Part shown: in pieces, positions 46,522 through 55,378 of the stretch
How positions within the stretch are numbered: position 1 is the stretch's first letter
How the letters are laid out: each line of letters starts with the position of its first letter
Source: Enterococcus malodoratus ATCC 43197
GTDB lineage: Bacteria > Bacillota > Bacilli > Lactobacillales > Enterococcaceae
Assembly: GCF_000407185.1 (NCBI RefSeq)
Contig: NZ_KE136481.1
Coordinates: 1,340,136 to 1,404,135, forward strand
Length of the DNA: 64,000 nucleotides
Direction of reading: 5' to 3'
Made by a program: the position numbers and the translations under genes
Notes under the pieces: generated by a model
What the model was told of the DNA's origin: nothing
Seen by the model: only the letters and a program-made list of their open reading frames with translations
The model's database searches: none

Positions 46522-47277
46522 GTCTTTTGAATCTTTTTCCCGTTGATAGGCTTGGTGGGCCAGAATTTCCAAAAGTGCGATGACTGGAACTTGCGTCGTA
46601 AGGTTGATAAATTCTTCTGTCGGGTCAGGTCCTGTGACTTCTGGCATATAATAGGAGATATTGAAATCCGCCATTTGCGCAATAGTCGAATGCTGATCGT
46701 TGGTGACACTCAATATTTTTGCACCGTAGCGTTTAAAATCCTCTATTTGCTTAATGATTTCGACTGTTTCACCAGAAACGGATAGAGCGATCACCAAGGT
46801 AGTGTCCAATCCTCGTGTTGGAACAGGAATGAACGGGTCTGTTATCGCGTAGGCGTTAAATTGTAGATTTGAAAAATAGCGGGCACCATATGTCCCTAAA
46901 GTTCCACTCGTTCCAATTCCTGAAAAAACCAAATGCTTGCTGTCCATAATCAGATCGATCGCCGGATCTATGACAGTATGGTAACTTTCATTATTGACCT
47001 TTTTCAAAAAAGCATCCACATGCACATTCGCATCGTAAAAGGCTTCAAAAGACTGCCCTTCGCGTGACAGATTTTCTTTTAGGGCATATTTGAATTCTGT
47101 AAAACCAGAGTAACCCAGTTTGTTTAAGCAGCGTAAAATGGTCGAAGTAGATACATGGCAGCTTTCAGAAAGATCACGGATCGTCATACCGCCGACACGT
47201 TCCATATTTTCCACGATAAAAGTATAGACGATCAATTCCAACTCATTTAGTTCTTTTACTTTTTGCGAATCGAACAC
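46519..47277 (-). CDS. RpiR/MurR-family transcription regulator
   Basis: 252 residues. N-terminal RpiR HTH (MTIRDLSESCHVSTSTILRCLNKLG, about 30-55) and a SIS sugar-phosphate domain (GIGTSGTLGTYGARYF, about 114-130). Start GTG at 47277, AGGAG upstream. Precedes the beta-glucoside PTS operon on the same strand, so probably controls it. Sensing of a sugar phosphate is inferred from the family. Confidence 0.88.
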   Translation of the reverse strand: MFDSQKVKELNELELIVYTFIVENMERVGGMTIRDLSESCHVSTSTILRCLNKLGYSGFTEFKYALKENLSREGQSFEAFYDANVHVDAFLKKVNNESYHTVIDPAIDLIMDSKHLVFSGIGTSGTLGTYGARYFSNLQFNAYAITDPFIPVPTRGLDTTLVIALSVSGETVEIIKQIEDFKRYGAKILSVTNDQHSTIAQMADFNISYYMPEVTGPDPTEEFINLTTQVPVIALLEILAHQAYQREKDSKD

Positions 47278-47534
47278 CTGATTTCAACTCCTAATAATAA
47301 GATCTCTGTTTATTTATTATCCCATAAAACCCAAAAATTACACAGTCTATTGATCGTTTTTTGCGTTATTTAATGAAATCACGTAAACTATTTATAGTAG
47401 TCTAAATGACGTATTAACATCATTCGATACATTAATCAAAAAACACTATCTATGATCCATAATTCAAGCCGGAGCCTTTGGACATGCGTCCGATGGATTG
47501 GATGCTCTAAAAAAAATAGCAGGAGATCAAACCG

Positions 47535-48155
47535 ATGAAATATGAATGGCGCAAAGAAGAAAAACAATTCTATTTACCAAAACAAATTGAGATTCAAACA
47601 ATTCCCAAGTATAAGTTTATTTGTCTAACTGGACATGGAAATCCGAATAGCGACTTATTTGGTGAGCAAGTCGCTGCGCTTTATGCATTGTCGTATGCGT
47701 TGCGAATGAAATTAAAAAAAGGGGAATTAGGCGAACCATTTGAGTACACCGTCTATCCTTTGGAAGGTGTTTGGACTTCTGAGACAGATCCCGGCGATGG
47801 TCCAGTGAATAAGGATGAACTGATTTATCGGATCATGATCCGCCAACCTGACCGCCTCACAAAAGAAGATTTCTCGGCCGTCGTTGAACCGACATTCAAG
47901 AAAAAACAGAATTCGTATATCAAGGAAGCAGAGTTTATTGAATACGAAGAAGGACGTGCCGTACAAATGATCCATCTTGGTTCTTACGATGACGAGCCCG
48001 CATCCTTTACAAAAATGCATGAATTTATGAAGGAAAACAACCTTCATAAAACAACTACCATGGGTGACTTTATCCATCGGGAAATCTATCTTTCCGATCC
48101 GCGCAAAGTCGATTCCGCTAAACAGAAAACTGTCTTGCGTTATAAGCTCAAATAA
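47535..48155 (+). CDS. GyrI-like small-molecule-binding protein
   Basis: 206 residues. The protein has the GyrI-like/AraC effector-binding fold (IPKYKFICLTGHGNPNSDLF; YTVYPLEGVW; AVQMIHLGSYDDEPASF). No helix-turn-helix is present, so it is the stand-alone form seen in many firmicutes. The start is at ATG 47535 with AGGAGATC upstream. Function: binding of small hydrophobic or cationic compounds, perhaps toxin or drug sequestration; not shown. Confidence 0.82.
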   Translation: MKYEWRKEEKQFYLPKQIEIQTIPKYKFICLTGHGNPNSDLFGEQVAALYALSYALRMKLKKGELGEPFEYTVYPLEGVWTSETDPGDGPVNKDELIYRIMIRQPDRLTKEDFSAVVEPTFKKKQNSYIKEAEFIEYEEGRAVQMIHLGSYDDEPASFTKMHEFMKENNLHKTTTMGDFIHREIYLSDPRKVDSAKQKTVLRYKLK

Positions 48156-48181
48156 AAAATCCGACACGAGGTCGGATTTTT
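48155..48181. terminator. Bidirectional terminator
   Basis: AAAAATCCGAC and GTCGGATTTTT (11-bp stem, 5-base loop) between convergent genes. Confidence 0.88.
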
Positions 48182-48182
48182 T

Positions 48183-49259
48183 TTATTTCTTCTGTTTGCG
48201 CTGAATTGCTTTTCGAATTCCCACGCGATAAACTTTGGGGATCGCGAGGAAAAAATTCTGCGTAAATTGATAATGCTGATATTTTTCAATGATGAAGCGG
48301 ATTAACTCTGCGCCTCCATATTTCTTTTGATGAAAAAGTTCAAAGCTGTGGATTTTTCGGGCAGCTTTAGTTGGCTCTTTCAACACGATTAAAAAGGACA
48401 GCAAATCATCAAAGTAACGTTCTTTCGCCTCTTCATAGGTCTCCGTACCGTAACGCTCTAACTGAATAAAATCAGTCAGCTTGCGTCCCCAAAACTTCCG
48501 TTCCAAGTAAATAGGAGCTTGAATGTCTTGTTGAAAATCCTCCAAATAGGCTTCAAAAACCTTTTTATCAGCTAAGAAATTTTTCTCCTGTCGATCGAAC
48601 ACTTCCCGATCGACTTGATTGATCTCCGTCACAACACTTAGATAATCGCCAATAAACAGCGGCATCTTCGCTTCACGAAAACGAACCACTCGTTCGCCTA
48701 ATCTCTGATTCAGAGAAAGCGGGCGGCGCAGCGTATTATTACGATAGTAAGCAAATACATAACGTTGCCACAAATCATCCGGAAACGGAATGCCTTTTTC
48801 CGTCAGCCACAATAATTCATCTAAGGCCAAATCCACATGAGCGACACCTTTTTTGATCTCTTCTGCCACTTGCTGTGAGATCCCTAAATGATCCTTGAAA
48901 TGCTGGATACCTAAGCGAATCTCCTGCTGCTTGAGCTTTGATTCGATCACAAATTGGTATTTCAACGGACGTCCGCAAGCACATTTCAATTGACTGTGAA
49001 CTCCACGTTCAAATTCGTCATCAATATTCAACGCGACAAATTCCCAATCCGATGTCTGTAAATACTGCTTTTGTAAAAACAGCGAGCGGACTTCGTATTT
49101 TCTTTGCTGATTGACCAGCGCTTGCTGAGGTCCCGTTAGTTTCTCAAATAGGGCTTTGCGCTCTGCTCCCGAATACGTCACATGACATTCTGTCGGATAA
49201 TCATTCAAGCCATAGCTTCGTGGATACCAGTGTTCATAAATCTCTAAATAATTATCCAT
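48183..49259 (-). CDS. Uncharacterised protein (358 aa)
   Basis: 358 residues, not recognised. It is soluble and highly charged, with a possible zinc-ribbon half CACGRPLKYQF (about 115-125), a helical centre, and a basic C-terminus (VGIRKAIQRKQKK). Start ATG at 49259. It follows an 88-residue disordered protein gene by 20 bases. The basic tail could bind nucleic acid, but no function can be given. Confidence 0.68.
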   Translation of the reverse strand: MDNYLEIYEHWYPRSYGLNDYPTECHVTYSGAERKALFEKLTGPQQALVNQQRKYEVRSLFLQKQYLQTSDWEFVALNIDDEFERGVHSQLKCACGRPLKYQFVIESKLKQQEIRLGIQHFKDHLGISQQVAEEIKKGVAHVDLALDELLWLTEKGIPFPDDLWQRYVFAYYRNNTLRRPLSLNQRLGERVVRFREAKMPLFIGDYLSVVTEINQVDREVFDRQEKNFLADKKVFEAYLEDFQQDIQAPIYLERKFWGRKLTDFIQLERYGTETYEEAKERYFDDLLSFLIVLKEPTKAARKIHSFELFHQKKYGGAELIRFIIEKYQHYQFTQNFFLAIPKVYRVGIRKAIQRKQKK

Positions 49260-49278
49260 GGATTAACTCTTTCACAGC

Positions 49279-49545
49279 TTATTTCTTCGAATCAAATTTA
49301 TCTTCAAGCTCTTTAATAATCTTTTTCGCTTCATCTTTAAATGAAGCATGCGGTTCTTCTTCCTCTACCGCGTTCGAGCCTGAGCGCGCGACTTCTTTCG
49401 GTTCGCCAGAATTACTGCCGGCTAATGCTTCCGGCTTGTTTTCTGTCTCGCTAGAATTTGTCCCTGCTAAAGCGACATCATCGTCGGTTTTTGGTGCCAT
49501 AGAACCGCGTAAACGGGGTTCTTTTTCATTGTTATAGTTAGTCAT
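49279..49545 (-). CDS. Short acidic repeat protein (88 aa)
   Basis: 88 residues, low complexity, with three imperfect repeats of the form A-x-(S/A)G-(T/S)N-x2-E (ALAGTNSSE, ALAGSNSGE, ARSGSNAVE) and an acidic Lys-rich C-terminus. Probably disordered. ATG at 49545 with GAGGAGTG upstream. It forms a pair with the 358-aa gene. No known function. Confidence 0.65.
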   Translation of the reverse strand: MTNYNNEKEPRLRGSMAPKTDDDVALAGTNSSETENKPEALAGSNSGEPKEVARSGSNAVEEEEPHASFKDEAKKIIKELEDKFDSKK

Positions 49546-49605
49546 TATGCTTCACTCCTCGCTTCTTTTTTGTATTTTACCCGATAGTTTGTTAGATTAC
49601 CAAAG

Positions 49606-51255
49606 TTAACCTAGCTTTATGAAAAATCGATAAGCACACCCTAGCAATGTCGCTAACCAACTTAGACCACATAGAATAAAAATCATCCCTACGTATTTTG
49701 GCGGATCATATCGAACACGAACAGTATTTTTACCGACGTGCTGCTTAATTGTTGGTACACCAATGTTAGAAAGCAAAACTGGCGTGATTTCTCGATCGCC
49801 TTCAACTATTTTCGTATTTTGATAGACAATCACTGGCAATTGAATATTATCGGTTTTCTCTGCCTGCCACGAAATCTCCAACTGATTGTTTTTTACAGTC
49901 TTAGAAAATTTTGTTTGATCTGCGAGAATTTGTTTTTCATAGCTGACATATTTGTTCTTCTTATCGTTGTGATAAATTGGCAGATAGTCTGGACTCGACT
50001 TTTCTACAGCTTTTAACGCTTGTTCCATATCCGTATCATAAAAACTTTCTCTCGCCTCTTTTTCAGAGACGCGGACAAAGGTGTGTTTACTTGTTAAAGA
50101 TTCCTTATCCCAACGGTTCAGATCATGCGAAAGAATCCGCCAGTTCTGCCCGATACTGATCACACTAAATAAGGCTAAAACAATAGGAAGGAACCTCTTG
50201 CTTGGCAAATCATTGACCATTGAAGCAAAGAAAAAAAGAAACAATATCGTAAATGGTGCGAAAAAGCGAAATGGAAATTGGATCAGTGAAACCAGCGGTA
50301 CCTGATTAGCCACTAACCAATCCCAAGGAACGATGCTCGTTGAAAGGAATAAAAAGAGACCACTAAATATCAGCAACTGTTTTGTAAAGCGTTGGACACT
50401 ATGCCAATATACGAGACAAAAAAGAAAGCCGACAATTATTATCAAGCGTAAAATTTCAGGATAATGCAGCCAATAGGCGCCACCCAAATCAATCGCCTTT
50501 TCACTCATTTGCGGATTGGTAAACGGCATCTTCAATTGATCTCCAGAATTGATCAAAAATAAACTGACCCAAACATTGATCGACAGGCAACCGTACAAAC
50601 CGATCGCTTTCGCTAACTCGATCAGAGCCGTTCCCCAACGATTTCGCGCATAAGCAATAAAAAACGGAACATAGATTAGGCCCAGCATCACTGCCGTCAA
50701 CATATGAATTTGGGTCATCAGCGCGACACTTAAGGCAATTTTCACGAAAGGAAAATGGCGATTTTTCAGATCGACCAGCGGAATCAAGCACAGTGGCAAA
50801 AGACTCGTTCCCCAGCTAGTAAACCCTTGATTCAATATCCAATAGTTGATACTGTATGTTGTCATAAAAATAATTGCCGAAAACAGCGCCGTGTTTTCTT
50901 TGATCTTGCCGTAGGTCAATAATTTGAACAATGAGCACCCGGCAAATAGATAAACCAAAAAATTCAACAACACTTGATAACGGAACCAGCTGCCGGCCAG
51001 TAAAACTAGTCCACCCTGCAAATAAGAAAACAACGGTCCGTATACCGCATTGACGATTCGTCCTGACTGTTGAAAACCAAAGATCGAAATAAAGTAACTG
51101 AAATTGCCTGTTTTGAGTTGTTCCGCAGTCTCATAAAAACGATTGTAGTGAAAGACAGCGTCGGCGCCCAAAATCATATTCTGTGTCCAAATCTGCGGAG
51201 CGACAAAGAGTCCGGCGATCAAAAAAATGATCAGATAATAGCGATTGCGTTTCAT
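49606..51255 (-). CDS. GT-C-fold-like polytopic membrane protein
   Basis: 549 residues with roughly eleven membrane helices. The first extracellular loop has ILGADAVFHYNRF, an Asp-containing loop as in GT-C glycosyltransferases, and a C-terminal extracytoplasmic beta domain (about 430-520) ends in a last helix. Such proteins (often annotated as 6-pyruvoyl-tetrahydropterin synthase-related or YfhO-like) use lipid-linked sugars to modify wall polymers. Start ATG at 51255 with AGGAGG upstream. It stands alone. The exact substrate is unknown. Confidence 0.75.
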   Translation of the reverse strand: MKRNRYYLIIFLIAGLFVAPQIWTQNMILGADAVFHYNRFYETAEQLKTGNFSYFISIFGFQQSGRIVNAVYGPLFSYLQGGLVLLAGSWFRYQVLLNFLVYLFAGCSLFKLLTYGKIKENTALFSAIIFMTTYSINYWILNQGFTSWGTSLLPLCLIPLVDLKNRHFPFVKIALSVALMTQIHMLTAVMLGLIYVPFFIAYARNRWGTALIELAKAIGLYGCLSINVWVSLFLINSGDQLKMPFTNPQMSEKAIDLGGAYWLHYPEILRLIIIVGFLFCLVYWHSVQRFTKQLLIFSGLFLFLSTSIVPWDWLVANQVPLVSLIQFPFRFFAPFTILFLFFFASMVNDLPSKRFLPIVLALFSVISIGQNWRILSHDLNRWDKESLTSKHTFVRVSEKEARESFYDTDMEQALKAVEKSSPDYLPIYHNDKKNKYVSYEKQILADQTKFSKTVKNNQLEISWQAEKTDNIQLPVIVYQNTKIVEGDREITPVLLSNIGVPTIKQHVGKNTVRVRYDPPKYVGMIFILCGLSWLATLLGCAYRFFIKLG

Positions 51256-51387
51256 AAACGACCTCCTTGTTCATACTAATGAGTAAATTTTTGCGTACCG
51301 TATTGCCCTCTGTATAAGATGACTACGGCTAACTTAGTTAATTAGTACAAACTTCACTCTATCCTATTTAAAAAAATAAACGAAATA

Positions 51388-51420
51388 AAACGCCTATTTT
51401 CATGATGAAAATAGACGTTC
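51388..51420 (-). terminator. Terminator of the MFS gene
   Basis: AACGCCTATTTTCAT pairs with ATGAAAATAGACGTT, ending on the minus strand in TTTTATTT, 10 bases after the MFS stop. Confidence 0.75.
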
Positions 51421-51429
51421 CTTATACTT

Positions 51430-52626
51430 TTATTTTTCTACCGAGAGCCAAACAATCACTGTTCCAACCAGGGAAATCAGCGTACCGATCATAAGCATCG
51501 CTGAAACGGATAAGAAACTCAGCATTTGACCACCGACAAAAGCGCCAATGATTCCGCCAATCGTGTTAGCCGTTGCCATCAAGGTTTGACCTTTAATCAA
51601 ATCTTTTTGCGGAATGATTTGATTCGTATAATAGACCGACGCCATCGTGTGCATCGCAAAACCAATCATCTGTAAACTTTGCGCGACATTAATTAGAAAA
51701 ATACTTCCCGCAAAGAGAATCAATACTGCCTTGACTGAGAAGAAAAAGGCCGCCACTCGCATCAGTGAATGAATTTTAAATCGCCGTAAAACCCAAGTAA
51801 ACAAAAACATCGTCGGCAATTCACTCAACGCAGCGATCGATAAGGAACTCCCCGCATTCGCGGCCGTCCCACCCAAAGGCTGCATGATCTGAAACATATA
51901 ACTGTTGATGATCGTATGATACACAAACAATAAAGACACACCGAACAATAGAAATATAAAGCGCTTATACTTTTTAGTGAATTCAATTAAACCAATCGGC
52001 TCTTCCAACGAGCCTTCACGATGATGCTCCGTCAACAATGATTCAGAATACTTTCCACCTTGTTTTCGCGTATCGATAAGCAGTGCTATCACCGCGAATA
52101 GCAAGAAAATTCCAATCAATAAATACAAGATGATCGTTGGTGAAAATCGTTCGATCAATACGCCAGTTACCGAAGCAGCTCCAGCAAAGGCCAGTGACCC
52201 CAGTCCACGTGCCACACCGAAATTTAGCCCATAGCCGCGGCTAATAAAAAAGGTTCCGATCGAAATCGTCATCGGCTGCAGAAGTACTAAACTCGCATAA
52301 AGCAAAACATAAATGACCGCTACGATCAGAAAAGCTTTCGGCAGCGCCAGCAAAATCCCCGAAAACAGTACCAGCAGCAATGCCATTCCCGCCGCTAGCT
52401 GGGACAAACGAACTCGGACCATCCGATCAGCAAAGGATGCTAAGAATGGCTGGCACACTGCGGCGAGTAAATTCGCCAATGATAAGACCATCCCGATCTG
52501 CCCATTTGAAAAATCACGAGACAACAAGAAAACAGAGGTAAAGCCGCCCAACACCGAAAATCCCATCCAATAAGGAATCTGCATACTGATATATTGTAGA
52601 TTCAACTTGATATGATTTGTCTCCAT
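51430..52626 (-). CDS. MFS transporter, LacY/oligosaccharide:H+ symporter-like
   Basis: 398 residues, twelve helices, start ATG at 52626. N-terminal PYWMGFSVLGGFTSVFLLSR, then a loop 2-3 motif (SFADRMVRVRLSQLA), and the LacY-like second half (QSLQMIGFAMHTMASVYYTN). Members of this MFS_1-like group move sugars or nucleosides with protons. Substrate unknown. Single gene with its own terminator. Confidence 0.83.
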   Translation of the reverse strand: METNHIKLNLQYISMQIPYWMGFSVLGGFTSVFLLSRDFSNGQIGMVLSLANLLAAVCQPFLASFADRMVRVRLSQLAAGMALLLVLFSGILLALPKAFLIVAVIYVLLYASLVLLQPMTISIGTFFISRGYGLNFGVARGLGSLAFAGAASVTGVLIERFSPTIILYLLIGIFLLFAVIALLIDTRKQGGKYSESLLTEHHREGSLEEPIGLIEFTKKYKRFIFLLFGVSLLFVYHTIINSYMFQIMQPLGGTAANAGSSLSIAALSELPTMFLFTWVLRRFKIHSLMRVAAFFFSVKAVLILFAGSIFLINVAQSLQMIGFAMHTMASVYYTNQIIPQKDLIKGQTLMATANTIGGIIGAFVGGQMLSFLSVSAMLMIGTLISLVGTVIVWLSVEK

Positions 52627-52942
52627 AGTCCCTCCCCAAAATTATCGTTCACTCATTATACCTGATAAAATTGTTGAATTCAGACGAATCTTGAAAATAG
52701 TCGCGGCGGACTTAATTTAGACCGGAAAACTATAAAAACAGAACTCGCAACTAGCTCAGTTTAGCTGAATGATTTTTCCAAAGACCGGAAAAATCTTTTT
52801 TTGTCGCTTCGCATACGATTCTGCTATACAGGGTTTACTATGCATGGGTGAGTTATCGTGAATCAATCCTTTCAACTTAAAGAACTGCTAAAAGCAGAAC
52901 TCGCAAAATCAGAGCATAAGTTGACTTATGCTCTGATCGATA
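52627..52942. other. Intergenic region with short direct repeats
   Basis: 316 bases without a gene. It includes the metI terminator (52908-52937) and two short direct repeats: CAGAACTCGCAA (near 52739 and 52895) and AGACCGGAAAA (near 52717 and 52784). It also holds the promoter of the MFS gene. Nothing else supported. Confidence 0.45.
52908..52937 (-). terminator. Terminator of the methionine ABC operon
   Basis: A perfect 14-bp stem ATCAGAGCATAAGT/ACTTATGCTCTGAT with a 2-base loop, followed on the minus strand by TTTTGCG, right after metI. Confidence 0.88.
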
Positions 52943-53602
52943 TTAATTTTTCGCTTTTTTATAACAGATATTGCCAATCCATTGAACGACTTGCACGAAG
53001 ACGATCAATAGGACAACGGTGCTATACATGATCGTATTATCAAAATTTTGATACCCGTATGTGATCGCTACGGCACCTAGTCCACCTGCGCCGACTGTTC
53101 CCGCCATCGCGGTATAACCCAGCACTGAGATGACTGCTAAAGTCAGACTTGAGATCATACTAGGAAAAGCCTCTACCAGCATCACCTTGAAGATGATCTG
53201 CATATGCGTCGCGCCGATCGATTTTGCTGCATCCAATGTGTAGGGATTGATTTCCAATAAATTATTTTCAAACAACCTTGCTACATACGGTGTCATGGCA
53301 AAGGTCAACGGTACGATTGCCGCCGAAGTTCCGATTGTCGTTCCTACTATTGAACGAGTAATGGGCATCAACGCTACCATTAAAATAATAAAGGGAAAGG
53401 AACGAATGATGTTCACGACAAAATCCAGCAAGCGATAAATGTTCAAATTAGGTGCCAAACCCTTTTTATTGGTGATCACTAATACGACCGCCAAAGTAAA
53501 ACCAATGATCGTCGCAATCAATGAAGAGACCAGTACCATGATCAATGTGCTGACTAAGTTCGGCAGCAGCACTTGCGTGATCAAAACTGAATTACTCACC
53601 AA
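52943..53602 (-). CDS. metI: Methionine ABC transporter permease MetI
   Basis: 219 residues, five to six helices, with the binding-protein-dependent permease motif (SIGATHMQIIFKVMLVEAFPS). Moves D/L-methionine with MetN and MetQ. Start TTG 53602 (GTG 53599 is an alternative); the first bases overlap metN by 11. Last gene of the operon. Confidence 0.92.
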   Translation of the reverse strand: MVSNSVLITQVLLPNLVSTLIMVLVSSLIATIIGFTLAVVLVITNKKGLAPNLNIYRLLDFVVNIIRSFPFIILMVALMPITRSIVGTTIGTSAAIVPLTFAMTPYVARLFENNLLEINPYTLDAAKSIGATHMQIIFKVMLVEAFPSMISSLTLAVISVLGYTAMAGTVGAGGLGAVAITYGYQNFDNTIMYSTVVLLIVFVQVVQWIGNICYKKAKN

Positions 53603-54566
53603 CCTTCACCTCCTGGCAAATAAAGTGACCCTGATCGGCGAGTTGCGTCAATTTCTCGACATCCTCGTCTGGGATCGACAAGAGCAAAGTAGAAATTGTT
53701 TCATTTTTAAATTGTTCTGTTGCTGCTTTCAATAGATGCGGTGTTTCTATACTTGCTTGCCGCAACAAAGCCAAGACATCTTTATCCAGTTGCGTAAATA
53801 GTTTCACCAAACGATGATCTGCCTTTAGTTTGCCAAAGCCTGTCTGCTGCTCACCGGTAATTGTTTTCAGCACTTCAGAATCATTGAAGAAGACTTGCTG
53901 AACGGTATTTTCTTCTACGATTTTTCCACTCTGTAGAATGGCGACGCGATCACAAATCTTTTTCACCACTTCCATCTGATGAGTCACGACTACGATCGTT
54001 AATCCCATTTTTTGATTCAATTTCAGCAGCAAATCCAAAATGCCGTTCGTTATATTTGGGTCTAGTGCCGAAGTCGCTTCATCACACAATAAAATCTCGG
54101 GACTCATGGTCAATGCCCGCGCGATCGCTGCCCGCTGTTTCTGTCCACCAGATAATTGCCGCGGCTTCATCTGTGCTTTATCCGCGATCCCAACTTCTTT
54201 CAGCAGTTCGTCCACTCGTGCTTTAATGTCTTCTTTAGAATACCCGCTGCATTCTAGCGGTAGTGCCACATTCTTAAATATCGTTTTTTGTTCGATCAAG
54301 GAATTTCCCTGAAAGATCATTCCGATCTTTTTCTTTACTTCACGCAACTGTTTTTCTGATAATTCTTCCAAAGCTTGTGTACCGATTTTGATACTGCCCG
54401 ATTGCCCTTTTTCTAAGCCGTTGATACAGCGCAGCAAGGTTGATTTTCCAGCACCGCTGACTCCTAAGATCCCCATGATAGAACCGGCGGGGATCGTCAG
54501 AGAAATATCTTCTAAAATAATTTGTTCACCGTAACTTTTATTGACTTGATCGATGACTATTTCCAT
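53592..54566 (-). CDS. metN: Methionine ABC transporter ATPase MetN
   Basis: 324 residues. Walker A GVSGAGKSTLL (about 36-46), signature LSGGQKQR, Walker B ILLCDEATSALDP, then a C-terminal NIL (ACT-like) domain from about 255 that senses methionine in the family. The NIL domain is a little short compared with the usual 340-350 total. Preceded by DUF169 gene 11 bases upstream. Confidence 0.93.
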   Translation of the reverse strand: MEIVIDQVNKSYGEQIILEDISLTIPAGSIMGILGVSGAGKSTLLRCINGLEKGQSGSIKIGTQALEELSEKQLREVKKKIGMIFQGNSLIEQKTIFKNVALPLECSGYSKEDIKARVDELLKEVGIADKAQMKPRQLSGGQKQRAAIARALTMSPEILLCDEATSALDPNITNGILDLLLKLNQKMGLTIVVVTHQMEVVKKICDRVAILQSGKIVEENTVQQVFFNDSEVLKTITGEQQTGFGKLKADHRLVKLFTQLDKDVLALLRQASIETPHLLKAATEQFKNETISTLLLSIPDEDVEKLTQLADQGHFICQEVKVGE

Positions 54567-54577
54567 CTACTCAACAC

Positions 54578-55378
54578 CTAACGTTTGACGCCTTGATATG
54601 CGCCTCTAAAATAATTTTCTCGCTTACGCACATCATAAAAATCCGGTGCATCGTCTTCTGCGGTTTTTTTGATGATTTTGCGTTTCTTTTCTAATAATTC
54701 CATCGGGTTCAAGGTTTCTTCTAAGCCTTCGATCATTGTCTCGAACTTTTCATAAGGAACACCGACACATAATTCTTCGTCCTTCCAGCGCGCGACATAC
54801 CGCGTTCCAGAACACATCATCGAAATGTTGATCAAGCCAGTCTCATAAGGATAAGACGTTCCTTCCTGACAGATCGCCTGCATTCCGGTCATCTTGATAT
54901 TTTTCGCCTGCCCATTGAAATAGGCATTCCCCTGCAAAATACGCATCGCATTAAAAGGAGTCGTGATGATCAAAATGACATCGGGCGCACTTTGCCACGC
55001 TTCGATCGGCTCAACAGCGATCCCATAAGAAGATTCACGACAGTAAACCATGTCATCCGCGATCGCTTTACTCACTTCGATGTCTTTATAGACACCCATC
55101 TTGGCATGCTTTTGTCCGCTAGCACTGTATTCGTCGTTTTCGATCAAGCCCAAAGCCACCGCAGACGCCGGACAACCAAAGTTATCGATCGATAATTTCA
55201 CACTGACACCTTCTGTTGCTTGCTGAACCGAACGGCAATAAGGAACCAATTTTTCGGTCTCTGGTGCATCGTAGGCTTCAAAATCCTCTTTGCTTCGTAA
55301 AAAACTAATTCCCACGACCTTGCGTTTTAATTCCAATAAATAATTCAATCGCCGATCTAGCTCTTGAAAATTACTCAT
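54578..55378 (-). CDS. DUF169 (COG2043) protein within the methionine ABC operon
   Basis: 266 residues. The DUF169 family pattern is visible with conserved cysteines in NFGCPASAVALG, YCRES, AICQEG and MMCSGTRYVARW, and a helical C-terminus. It starts at ATG 55378, overlapping the metQ stop by 8 bases, so expression is coupled with the lipoprotein. The family has no clear function, and may bind a cofactor or metal through Cys. The placement between metQ and metN is unusual; it suggests the transporter serves a related sulfur or metal compound or that DUF169 processes the substrate. Confidence 0.85.
   Translation of the reverse strand: MSNFQELDRRLNYLLELKRKVVGISFLRSKEDFEAYDAPETEKLVPYCRSVQQATEGVSVKLSIDNFGCPASAVALGLIENDEYSASGQKHAKMGVYKDIEVSKAIADDMVYCRESSYGIAVEPIEAWQSAPDVILIITTPFNAMRILQGNAYFNGQAKNIKMTGMQAICQEGTSYPYETGLINISMMCSGTRYVARWKDEELCVGVPYEKFETMIEGLEETLNPMELLEKKRKIIKKTAEDDAPDFYDVRKRENYFRGAYQGVKR

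Noticed and set aside
46512-46709. Short minus-strand frame at the end of the RpiR gene
   Set aside because: It overlaps the RpiR gene in another frame and is basic and Ser-rich without protein-like features.
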